A stretch of 64,000 nt of DNA from Dermacentor variabilis (Eukaryota; Arthropoda; Arachnida; Ixodida; Ixodidae), in assembly GCF_050947875.1 (NCBI RefSeq), contig NC_134568.1, positions 212,169,632-212,233,631 on the forward strand, given 5' to 3'. Made by a program: the position numbers and the translations under genes. Below, in pieces: positions 1-9,900 of the stretch (the stretch's first letter is position 1; the number at the start of each line of letters is the position of its first letter). The notes under the pieces are model-generated. The model searched no databases. It was not told where the DNA came from and was given only the letters and a program-made list of their open reading frames with translations.

Positions 1-309
1 GTTGGTTTTAGTGTTCCCATTCTGCAGGCAGAGCCACGGCAGGGCAGCTGAACAAGCGTACACCGAGTAAAAACTACTGACAATAGCTACTGGGAACCAA
101 ACGTATCAGGAAATCTCAATTCTTGTTCCGTGATCTCGACGCAAGTGGCCACGTGTTGGACCACCACTGTGGCTTCACGGAGCGTCGGCTTGCCAAGGCT
201 GGCTGCGTGACGTAATGCTCCCTCCTATATTTTCTTTCCTCCGTGGTCATATAGGCGAGATGGTTATCATTAACTATAGACACACGGAACTTAATTGATT
301 TTCTTCACT
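1..309. other. No recognisable feature
   Basis: I see no convincing coding sequence, RNA or repeat here. The stretch leads into the Jockey-like RT remnant that begins near 310. Confidence 0.5.
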
Positions 310-990
310 GCGGATATAAAGAAAGACTGTTCAACGACTGACCACCTCGTCCGACTTGAACATGAAATACGTGAAGCATCCTTACACAAACAGCACTGCC
401 ACACAGTTTTCTTCGATCGAAAAAAAGTGTGACACCACTTGGAGATTTGAAGTATTACGCGACCTCGCTGCATTAGGAATCCGTGGCAAAGTGCTGAACT
501 GTCTCGCTGAGTTCATGTCAAACGGAACATTCCAAGTACGTCTCGGCACTCTGCTCTCGCGCATATTTATCCAGGAAAACGGCGTGCCATAAGGTTGCAT
601 ACTTAGCACAACACTCTTTATAGTAAAATTTTATAGTAATTACGAACTCCATTAACAAAGTCATTCCCTCCTCTGTTATGCACTCTATATACGCCAACGA
701 TCTGCAAATAGCGTGTCGCGCCTCAAATTTACCAACATGTGAAAGGCAGCTCCAGATTACAGTAAGTAAATGAATACAACGGGCTGACAAAAATGGCTTC
801 CTCTTTTCGACCCAAAAAACAGTTAGTGCTATTTTCGCAAAAACGAGATTACACTTTACCCAGTCGAATCTAAATTCTTGGGAGTAATCTTTCATAAAAA
901 AACTAAATTTCCTGGCCCACATAGAGACAACAAAAATGAAGGCAAATAAAGCGTTGAATCTTGGCAGCAGCTCCTGTGTCAAGAAATAAA
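310..990 (+). pseudogene. Decayed Jockey-like non-LTR reverse transcriptase fragment
   Basis: The plus strand reads, across frame changes, as part of a non-LTR retrotransposon RT. The frame from about 323 gives STTDHLVRLEHEIREA. A shift near the motif-A region at about 412-440 leads to DTTWRFEVLRDLAALGIRG, then FQVRLGTLLSR and ENGVP followed by a stop where QG is expected. Further downstream, KNGFLFSTQKTV and FLAHIETTKMKANKALNLG match the palm/thumb region of Jockey-type elements. The active-site FADD block is missing between about 640 and 740. Frameshifts and stops make it non-functional. The RT identity is clear; the exact clade is my inference. Confidence 0.72.
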
Positions 991-2043
991 ACGCTCAGTT
1001 GTTAGTGCGCCTACGTGGTTGTCCAGTGTCGTCTTCCTTCGTCCGTCGTTTTATTTGGCGCCTTCGTCGTAATCATGCATAACAGACTCGCCCACCAGCA
1101 CGTGCTCAGTGTTTTAGGCGTTGTTCACGATGCCGGGGTTTTGAGTGCCGGCAGCATTCCGAACGGGAGCGCGGTATGCAAAGGAAGCATGCGTGCCGAG
1201 ATTTTGGACATGTGGTAGGATTCTGCGTTCGATACGACGTACCACGTACCTGTCGTGCCAACAACCGTAACCGTTTCCGTTAGGTGCTAACGGGTTCCAT
1301 CAGGTTCGGAGAGCGGGAGCGGTCATGTTTCCGATGCTCCTTATCGGACACCGTGTCGTACAACGTGTCTCCCGCTCCACAGCGAATCAGAATTCATCCG
1401 AAACCACCGACCGTGGTGCTTCGGACGCGCAGTTGCCTAATGAGAAATGTCAACTAAAGAAACGCGCAGAAACTCCTCTGGGAGTTGTCTAAGTATGCGT
1501 AAGCATTGTGCAACTTGCTGATCTGCACGCAGCCCGGTGTCAGTATCAATGTTATGGGACTTGATTCGACGAGCATAAACCGTTATCAACCCTCATTGAT
1601 CGTTATGAACCTTATCGAAGATGATCCGACACTTATCAACTATTGTCGGTCCTTATCCACCTGGATGTCCAGCGAAGCTGTTGAAAAACCACTACAATTG
1701 CTGAGGGGATGTGCAATGCCTTATTGATGGTTTGGATGCCTGTTTCGAGTTTGTTCTTTATTGAAACGTATGCTGTTCTGTGCGTTGTATGGGTGATTTC
1801 AATGAATGTATGCAGTGTTCGCTTCACTTAATTTGCTGAGCGCTTGTAACCTCTGCCTTACGTGGGTATGAGCCATTGCATTTTTTGCTTGCTTACGGTG
1901 GTATGAGCCATTGATTACGGGGGTAGGAGCTATTGCATTTGACTTAAGTGACGGACGCACAAATTTCTCGTGGGGTAGGCATAGAATTGCTTACGCATCT
2001 AAAACGTCGTCGAAAAGACAACGAAGTGCGTGAACGACAACTT
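991..2043. other. Intergenic; short decayed tandem motif near 1858-1935
   Basis: No gene is recognised. Within it, about 1858-1935 holds three imperfect copies of a motif around GGTATGAGCCATTG spaced roughly 25-35 bases apart. The 1255-1385 stretch has loose inverted GGGAGCGG/CTCCCGCTCC segments of unknown meaning. Confidence 0.4.
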
Positions 2044-2046
2044 ATT

Positions 2047-2747
2047 AGGGAGTTTTAGAATAGGGGCCCCAATAGTTTGGGGCCCCAAAGAGCTTTTCGG
2101 GTGTTAGCGTTGGGGCACGTAGGAGTGAAGAGTTTTAGAATAGGGTTTTACGTTTGCGGATAGCGTCTTGCGCTGACAGCGCCACTATGGCGTCAAAGAA
2201 AAGCTATTAGGAATAATTCAATAAAATATACCATTTTATGATAGGAATAATAATTTTGGGTTTGGTGTATTCGCCTTTAATTACAACTTAGAGGTTATTC
2301 TGTAAGCAGCAAACAATTAGTTGCGCTTAGTTTTGAGCAAATCAACTTTACTAGCCTTCACCAGCCAAGCTTAGCCGTGTTAGGCCTACGAGCCATAAAA
2401 TCCACAATCGAATTCAAAATCAGCGGTGTCTAATGAGTCAATCTTCATAACACACGCTAGTTGAGAGAAAGCGATAACCGCAGTCACTTCTCCTAGCTTG
2501 CGAACTTCACGCGTTACCGCGAATCGAACCCAGTTTAGTGCTAGGTTAGAGCCGTCGCTTCGATGGGTGCCACCATGTTTGCCGACGCAAAACTTTTGGG
2601 GCCGCTATTTGGGCTCCCGCTAAATCGGTGAAATAGCGTTCCCAACGCAAAACCCAAAAGCAGTTTGCGTCTTGCGCATGCGCAGTGGCTTCGACGCTAT
2701 TTCTTTGGGGCCCCAAAACGTTTGGGGCCCCTATTCTAAAACTCTCT
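2047..2747. mobile_element. 701-bp MITE with AGGGAGTTTTAGAAT-type inverted ends
   Basis: The left end AGGGAGTTTTAGAATAGGGG and the right end, whose complement reads AGAGAGTTTTAGAATAGGGG, form terminal inverted repeats that continue through GCCCCAA. ATT flanks both ends (2044-2046 and 2748-2750), consistent with a 3-bp ATT duplication, or a 2-bp TA if the first and last bases are counted as target. A second GTTTTAGAATAGGG copy lies inside at about 2131. No transposase is encoded, so it would be non-autonomous. GCGCATGCGCAGTG near the right end is shared with the larger element at 38063-39484. Confidence 0.7.
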
Positions 2748-2870
2748 ATTACTCCTACTGATTACTACCACTGTATTGTGGGGCAGGTGTATTCCTCGAA
2801 AAGGGCACGAACACGTCCGTCACTGAGTGTTCCTGATTTTCCGCGGCCCTTCGTAATAGTGGCACGCATC

Positions 2871-3121
2871 CGCCGCGGTAGCCCATTGGCTATGTGGCGT
2901 TGCGCTGCTGAGCTCGAGGTCGCTGTTTGGATGCCGGCCGCGGCGCAGCGGCCGCCTTCCGATGGAGGAGTGGGCGAAGTGCGAAAACGCTAATGTGCAT
3001 TGGGTGCACATTAAAGAACGCCAGATGGTCAAAATTATTTCGGAGTCCCCCACTACGGGTGTGCCTCATAATCAGATCGGTGTTTTGGCACGTAAAACCC
3101 CCGAATTAAGAAAGAAAAAAA
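2871..3121 (+). mobile_element. Ruka-type tRNA-derived SINE (diverged)
   Basis: The order is CCGCGGTAGCCCATTGGCTAT (tRNA-like box A side), a degraded box B, GCCGGCCGCGGC, then a body with GGGCGAAGTGCGAAAACG, TTAAAGAACGCCAGATGGTC, CCCCACTACGGG, CCTCATAATCAGA and TTTTGGCACGTAAAACCC, and an A-rich tail. These blocks match the other Ruka copies in this window in the same order. The copy is old: box B is scrambled. Confidence 0.88.
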
Positions 3122-3125
3122 TATT

Positions 3126-6028
3126 GTTACTGAAACAACGAAACGATGGGCCACGACGAATGGTTCCAAGTCGAGGCTCCGAGTCTACTGCAGGGGAAGG
3201 CGATTGTGGCGCGCGAGCTGCCGTGATCGCCCTCCGCGCGGCACGCTCTTGCGTGTATGTGTGCCTTCCGCTCTCCGTGTGCGGGCCGCTGGGTCCGGTG
3301 TCTGGACGTGCGGCCGATCGTTGCCATCGACCATTTTGCCTGCCGTCTGTTCTCGTCGTTCCTGCAAGCCTGGTGGCAGCGGCCCCCACACAATGCCCCC
3401 CTCCGGCCTCCAATTTTTCCCTAGGCCACAGCAACGTTCTGGTTGCCTGCGGTCGCGCTGGGACTCGAACGCATTGACACGGCCACGTCACCCTGCTTTG
3501 CTCGCGCTGTTGGAAGAGTTGACGTCGAGGACGACGCGTTCCTCGTCTCCCGAACGCCTGTCGGTTCACGCCGGGGCCGCGGCTCGATTAAGGCGGGTGG
3601 ATTTTTAATAGGGGCGGTATGGAGTACTAGCGTCCCTCTTATTATTTTTTTGCCCACTGTACCTGCAACTTCGTTCTGTTTTCTTGCAATTCTTTATCCT
3701 TTAGTTTTGCGTTTTGACGTTGGCTCGCACTCCGTCACACCATATTTGTTGTCTGAACCGGCCACTCGGTGCGACAGATAAGAAAACAATGGAATCGAAG
3801 GAAATACGTTTCGAAACGCGACTTTAGGAAAAGTTCTCTGTACAGCAGATGGCGACGAGGTAGGATTACACTGGAGCGAAAGAGAAACCGCTCTCTCTGT
3901 TTGATTAACTGATTGATCGTTGCTCGGGAGTTTAACGTCCACAAGGAGGGCTTCGAGTCATGAGACACGCCTTATATATAGTGCAGGGCTGCTGGTTAAT
4001 TTGGTCCCTTTGGGTTCGTTTACGTGCGTCAAAATATAAGCCGACGAGCGTAATTGCATTCCTTCCAAATGGAATGCAGTCGACAATCGCACTCGCACTC
4101 TTCAATGTGGCTATTTGTATAAAAGAGCCAGTTTTCTTTCGATGTCACACGGACATTACTTTGTGCACCAAATAGTGGGAAATTTATGTTCGTGACTGGA
4201 CAAGTGATCGCTATATACAAGAAGTATCTACAAGTATTTCTGAAGCGCGCTTTGATTTGACGTGAGAAAGTTCGTAAATGAGTTGGCTGCGGAACTCGAA
4301 TGAGTTCCAGTTTGTGTTGTCATAAATATTTAATGTTGGACTTGACAGGAAACGGTGGCGCTATAATGATCTACTCTATTCTTATACGAACAGAGCGCTG
4401 CATGTGTCGTGCTTAAACTGCTGATCTGATTTGAAACGGCGGAACACAGTCCATCAATGTTTGCCTATGCGAAATGTCACGTACTTCGGTTTACAACGCT
4501 TTCCCGGCAGGGAAATATTGGCGTGTTTTCGGGGGCTTTCTGTTTATTTCAGTGTTTGTCCAGCCGATGTTGGCTTTAGTCGTAGCGTTGTTTTGGTCGT
4601 TCTCTGGCGGCGTCAGACGTTCCCGGCATGTTATTGACTTGAAAGATAAGAAAGGCTGTCAATTCGAGTGCAGCACACTATTGTTGTGCTGTCTCTAGTA
4701 TATAATCTCTGCCATGTAGTGGCGACGTTCCTGCAACATTTCTTTGTCCTGGGAGTGACATGTCCATAGAGCCAATGAGGACAATTTTTCTTTTGTCAGA
4801 AGCGCCTTGTGGCTGCGTACGTATAAAGCCTGTCAAATATAGTATACTTATCGATCTTTTGGTTTCATGGCTTCCTCATAACTATATTTCGTTTGTCCGT
4901 ACTTAGTAAGAAGTTATAGTTGTTTTTGTTTTAGAACAAAATAACTTTGGAAGCTCCGGATGTAGCGCAAAACGCATTGTGCCACATCCACGGCACTCCG
5001 TAAGACCAGCATATGGCCGTGCTCGTTTGTCACGCGTCGTTTTGTGCTCGCCGCACTGCGCTCATTCTGCTGGCGCTGTCGGTCGCTTTGCAGAAATCTC
5101 TCTCGCGCTATGACTGTGCACCTCATTGTATTGCATTTGCAGGCGCGCGCATGTCTTCTTCTTTCAGTTTCCAGCACAGCGTCATTGGCGGTGCGCGTAA
5201 ATATATAGTCAATAACACGACACATCTGTCGTTTGTAATAACATTTTTATTTCTACGTGCGAGAATGCGCAGCCCTATGTACAATTGTCATTGTGGAAAT
5301 GTCACTACACACCTGCAGTTCGGGGAAACACTGAAGAAATGCCTCTTGCGACGCTGTCGCACTACTTTGCGCTACAGTATACGCATGATAAGTATGTCCG
5401 TGGTGATACAAAGATGGTCGAACTGCACTGTGTAAGTTTTGGTAATTGATCCGGCACAGAAACATTGAACGCGGAACTTTAGCGATAAAGCGAATCGTCT
5501 GCGTCGTCGCCCACGTCGTTTTCTGCTGCCTGCTCTGCCCTTGCGATATACATCGCCGCGTAACCGCCTCGCTCCGTTGTGGAAAATGCTGCCGGTGCGC
5601 TAGCGCACCTAATGCCTCCCACGACCCAGTTCAAAAGACCAGCACTTACGGCTGCGACTTCTTTGTGTTACATGTCGGCAAGCAAAACTAAAGCGTCCAA
5701 GTATTAAAATGTTGCATAAGAAGAATACGGTAAATAGGCTTGAGCTTGCCTCTGGATAGAGGTGCTGCCGTAGTTCGATCGTGCTGCCATCATCGGTGCG
5801 GCCGCGAAACTCGACATGTTTCTGCCCTTTTACTATCGCCGCGATAAGTTTGAATGCCTCCCTGCGTTATTGTTTGTAGTTTTCTGAGCCTGTTTTCGGT
5901 GCGCGCGTCGGCGACAGTCCCACACTGTCAAAACAAACTGGGCCCGGATTGGAGGCACTTGGGTTGCGTAATTTCTGTTACTCTGGCGATTGCTTGGCGA
6001 TTCACTATCGTCTTCGTGATTGGCGACG
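3126..6028. other. Long interval without recognised genes
   Basis: About 3150-3610 is CpG-rich and open in several frames on both strands (longest 171 codons), with no recognisable domain. The rest is mixed sequence with short ORFs that look random. A perfect GGAACTC-GAAT-GAGTTCC hairpin lies at about 4290-4307. I see no splice-supported exon. Confidence 0.4.
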
Positions 6029-6042
6029 TTCTTGTGCCGTCC

Positions 6043-6271
6043 TGCTCAGTGGCTATGGTGTTGGGCTGCTGAGCACGAGGTCGCGGGATCGAATCCCGGC
6101 CACGGCGGCCGCATTTCGATGGGGGCGAAATGCGAAAACACCCGTGTGCTTAGATTTAGGTGCACGTTAAAGAACCCCAGGTGGTCAAAATTTCCGGAGT
6201 CCTCCACTACGGCGAGCCTCATAATCAGAAAGTGGTTTTGGCACGTAAAACCCCAAATATTATTATTATTA
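6043..6271 (+). mobile_element. Ruka tRNA-derived SINE with 14-bp TSD
   Basis: This is a well-preserved copy. It has the tRNA-like head with GGTCGCGGGATCGAATCCCG (box B GGATCGAATCC), the body with ATGCGAAAACACCCGTG, TTAAAGAACCCCAGGTGG and TCCTCCACTACGG, the conserved TTTTGGCACGTAAAACCCC, and an (ATT)n tail. The target-site duplication TTCTTGTGCCGTCC is present at 6029-6042 and exactly repeated at 6272-6285, which fixes both ends. Such elements are transcribed by RNA polymerase III and mobilised by a LINE (family knowledge). Confidence 0.96.
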
Positions 6272-6285
6272 TTCTTGTGCCGTCC

Positions 6286-7420
6286 AGTCGCAACGCTCAA
6301 ATACGTAACACATCTTGTGATTCTATGGCTTAGTTGCCCATCCCCTGTTCCCTCCCACTTTGCTCGTTTTTCACTTATACTTTCCGTACAGAAAACGTTA
6401 CGTTTGGTGACAGTATGTACCAGTTCGCTGCTATCAGAGCGTTACATTACAGGAAAGTCGGTTGAAATCGCTGACAGCGAAGCGCCACCGCGTGCCGCGT
6501 GTAGACTATCTCCATTAAAGCAGCGATGGTGCTGCCATCTCTAGTTTGATGTCGCACAAGGAGCGTGCCGGGCGCCGTGGCCTCTGTATATAATGAAAGA
6601 AAGAAGGGGAGGAAAAAAAAAAACTATGTTGGAGTTTGTCGAGCAAGCCTGGCTTTGTTCTTCAGATTATTTTTTTCCTTTTGCGGATGCGCAAGAGTAA
6701 CGGTTGAAGAGCTTGCTTCAGCCACTGTTTGGTGAACGTCGTCTAATTGGCGCCATAATTAAACCTAAGAAGCTGGCAAGACGCTTACTAATGAAGATAG
6801 AGCGAAGGAGCGATTCGTGGCGTTGCCGTGTCATGATCGCCTCGTTGCCGCATCGCGCGGGTTGGGGAGAAGTATTGAGTGACCTCAGTTCCGTGGCTTC
6901 TTACTTAACGCCCGTTCACGTCTTCTCGTTTTCTTTTTTCCAGATGATTGCGTGAGGGACCACGGGCAACTGCTTCCACGATATTGGATCCCGGGCTGAG
7001 CTCGTCGTTTTGCCACCCTCTCCATGTGGCCGCCCGCGCATGGGATACCCTTCCCACTGGACAGGTACGGGGAGTTTCGACTCGGTTTCACCTCTTGTCA
7101 GCTGTCCGTGGGCGCACCTTCTTGTGCGGAGAATGTGCGGCCATTTGCTTACAGCTGCGCCGCCCTATATTGCGCCGCTCTTGTGGTCGGAGCGTACGAG
7201 ACGTGAATTACGTGTGGACCGTCGCCACCTGGCGCCCAGCCATCGTAGTTGCTTTGTAAAGAAAGTTTGATGAAACTCAAGCACGCACGACACGTAGCAT
7301 GCAGACAGCAGAGTTTCTGTCGCCTGCACTTCCCGCCATGCACCTGTTCTTCTTTCTGACCTTTTTTGCGTCGCGCTACCCATGCACTTGAATCACGCGT
7401 AGTTCTTTCCTCGCTATACC
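6286..7420. other. Intergenic, no recognised feature
   Basis: Only short ORFs are present, without recognisable motifs. 6609-6623 contains an A-run. Confidence 0.4.
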
Positions 7421-7620
7421 CGTCGTGGTGGCTGTGGTGTTGCGCTGCGAAGCACGCGTGGCGGCCGGCCGCATTTCGATGGAGGCGAAATGCGAAACTG
7501 CAGTGTTCCGTGTGTTAAGGGCACGTTAAAGATCCCCTGGTGGTCACAATTAATCTGCAGTCCACTGCTGTGGCGTGCCTCGTAATCAAATCGTGGTTCT
7601 GGCACGTAAAATCGCGGAAT
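7421..7620 (+). mobile_element. Ruka-type SINE, diverged copy
   Basis: Box A side GTGGTGGCTGTGGTGTTGCG, a deletion across box B, GGCCGCATTTCGATGGAGGC, CGTTAAAGATCCCCTGGTGG, GTGGCGTGCCTCGTAATC and TCTGGCACGTAAAATC follow the Ruka order. Short TCATTC repeats follow at the 3' end. The loss of box B would prevent polymerase III transcription. Confidence 0.85.
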
Positions 7621-8197
7621 TCATTCATTCTTTACTCGCCTCTTTTTGCTGCAGCGTTCGGTTAAAGTTACGCGAGTGAAACCCGTGCGACTAAACTGCA
7701 ATTTCCGTATTAGTTCAGTTTTGAGGTGTAACTTGGGGCCGTAATTTCTCATGTTCAGTTTCTCATATTCAGTTTGATTTCTCGTGACTCAGATGGCGCT
7801 GCGCCACCGTTATAGAACGTTACGAAATACGGGCCTTATAGCTGTACTCGATAGCTCAAGCTATACAGCAGCACGTGTGTCTGTATGTCACCCGATTTGT
7901 TGGTTCTGCGCGCTCTTTTCCGCGTTCATGCGACTGCTGGTTTTTTTTTTTTTTTTCCAACGTGGGCCAAATTTCTCGACGCGGCTGGTTGAGGGCGGTC
8001 GCGAGTTGTTACGTCATACATCACTTAGGCAACAGAGTCAATTTCGACGCGGTGCTTCGGGCAGCTAAGCTCTGAAGGAAGCACGTTTCATCAAGCGACA
8101 ACGTGAACTCGAGGAGACGCTATAGTGTATCTTATGTTTTAATCTCCCCGAAGCAGAGGAGCCCGCGAGGGAGGACGGGCGGTGTCGGGTTGGAATC

Positions 8198-8530
8198 TTG
8201 ATCGGCTGGCGTGAACCAAGATCGAAGGCCGGAATATGTGGAGACGATAGCCGCGCCCTGGAATTCAAACGGTTCGCGAAAGCGGTGCGCGCGCTGTCCG
8301 AGCGAAATCTCGCCGAGTCTGCAGAGATCGAGGAGCTGTCGCGCGGCGCGCTTGTCGTCGGGCAGTCGACGTCCTTTCGCTCCGGGGTCGCGCCGACTCG
8401 CGTCCGCTCGACCGGAATCGAAATGGACCCCGTGAAATTCCGCGACGACAGCGCGGGCCGTGCGTTTTCGGCGATGGTCCTCCGCGTCACGAAAACGGTG
8501 CAGCTCCTGTCAACCGTAACGAGGCGTTGA
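8198..8530 (+). CDS. Unidentified GC-rich ORF with coding-like codon bias (candidate exon)
   Basis: From about 8256 to the stop at 8530, the plus strand is open and strongly GC at third positions, ending ...LRVTKTVQLLSTVTRR. The protein is polar and helix-prone (FAKAVRALSERNLAESAEIEE) with no domain I recognise. The opposite strand (8065-8724) is also open for 219 codons but is a Ser/Arg-rich, low-confidence reading typical of an antisense shadow in GC-rich DNA. There is no clear start context and no identified partner exon. It could be a terminal exon of a host gene or chance in a CpG-rich segment. Confidence 0.25.
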   Translation: MIGWREPRSKAGICGDDSRALEFKRFAKAVRALSERNLAESAEIEELSRGALVVGQSTSFRSGVAPTRVRSTGIEMDPVKFRDDSAGRAFSAMVLRVTKTVQLLSTVTRR

Positions 8531-8724
8531 ATGGGTGAAGCTGTTTGTGCGTAAGAACGATTTGTAGGTATTAGCGTGAAACAGCAGCAGTCACGGTATG
8601 TTCTCCGTACGTTAGGCACCGACGAACGGGAAGCTACGGGAGATTTAACCCCGTCCCGATGCGGGAGCGTGCGCAGGAGTGTCATAGCTGTTTGGCTGCT
8701 CGCGCACTGGCGCTTCACCCGCAC

Positions 8725-9176
8725 GGAGAGCTGGATTTTCGCTCTAGCTTTACCGTCACCTTCAGCGCCCGTCCCAGATGCCAGCTTGCTACACGCGCGC
8801 TATAGTTAATCCGCACTGCGTATGCGCGGGCAGGAGTGCTAATGGCGGGACGTTAACGCTATACGCGAAAACGTTCTGCAAGCTATTATCTACGTGCGAA
8901 CAGCTTTGAGAACGCACCCTGTGGTTTTGTCTGGCGACAACTCCAGCTTCGACAACAGCTGAGCTGATTCAATGAGCCTTCTGAAGGAGTGACGGCGTTG
9001 AGGACATCTAGTGCCTCAGGAGCTCACCCTGATGGATGGCCGCGCTTTGTAAGACTGTTGCGCCGTAGGGATGGTGGAAAACATATTTAAGCCTGGACTA
9101 ATTGTTCGTGTGTCTTCGGGATAAAATAGACTCTCATTAAAGGGCGTAAGCCTCTGGCGTCGCCTAATTTCGCTAT

Positions 9177-9178
<2 letters not shown>
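8725..9178. other. Intergenic, no recognised feature
   Basis: Nothing recognisable before the TAA microsatellite. The 60 bases upstream of it could be a LINE tail, but I could not match them to the LINEs in this window. Confidence 0.35.

Positions 9179-9238
<60 letters not shown>
9179..9238. repeat. (TAA)n microsatellite
   Basis: About twenty uninterrupted TAA/AAT units. They create a spurious poly-leucine or poly-tyrosine reading on the minus strand. Confidence 0.95.
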
Positions 9239-9781
9239 TGCTTTTGTCGCATGCACATCCTAGCCGGATGGCGTTGAGGGGCCTGGAAATCCAATTGACC
9301 ATTGCTTGAGATTATATTGTCAAACGAACGTCGCCAGGGACCCAAACTCCTCTCCGCACGCAACGCGCTACCTCACTTGTGTCCCCATACCGCTCTGTTT
9401 TTCTTGCCTTTCGCTTTGAGTATACTCGTTCACGCTTTTCGTGTATATATTCCCCTCTTTAATCCATAGTCTTACGTAGGTATTTCTATTCAACCCTCAG
9501 TATTTTCGTTACTATGTGTTGTGGCCGTTTGATCACACGCGTCATTAAGCAGCACCCGCAGATCTGTGGGCGCTCTTCTAGCTTCGGGAAGTTTCGTACA
9601 TCATTGGGCCAGACCGTTTTCTTAGTGTGCGATGCCAGGGATGCACTGCGATCCAGGCTAAAGCGGGCGTCTCTTCCGCGTGCTGTCACTGCGTTCGAGG
9701 GAAGACAAAAACAGGGTCGTCTCGCGTTGATGTCGTGTCCGTGCTGCCACGGTTTAAACGTTAGCGAATGCCACTGTTCTG

Positions 9782-9870
9782 TTCAAGTCCTTTATCAGCA
9801 ACATAGAAAAGTTTGTAAACTGCGGTAAAGTTGGTTTACTTGCCGACGACATTGTCCTCAAAGCACTTGA
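9782..9870 (+). pseudogene. Short non-LTR reverse transcriptase remnant (LADD box)
   Basis: The frame reads FKSFISNIEKFVNCGKVG followed by LLADDIVLKAL. This resembles the segment ending in the RT catalytic F/LADD motif of Jockey/CR1-type LINEs (typically FINDI...RLFADDIVL). Flanking sequence is not alignable by eye, so only this core is supported. Confidence 0.45.
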
Positions 9871-9900
9871 ACCGTTCAAATGTAGACGCAGCGGATGCGA

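Noticed and set aside
3072..3569. 165-codon minus-strand and 171-codon plus-strand ORFs around 3.0-3.6 kb
   Set aside because: Overlapping shadows in CpG-rich DNA that include Ruka sequence at one end; no motif.
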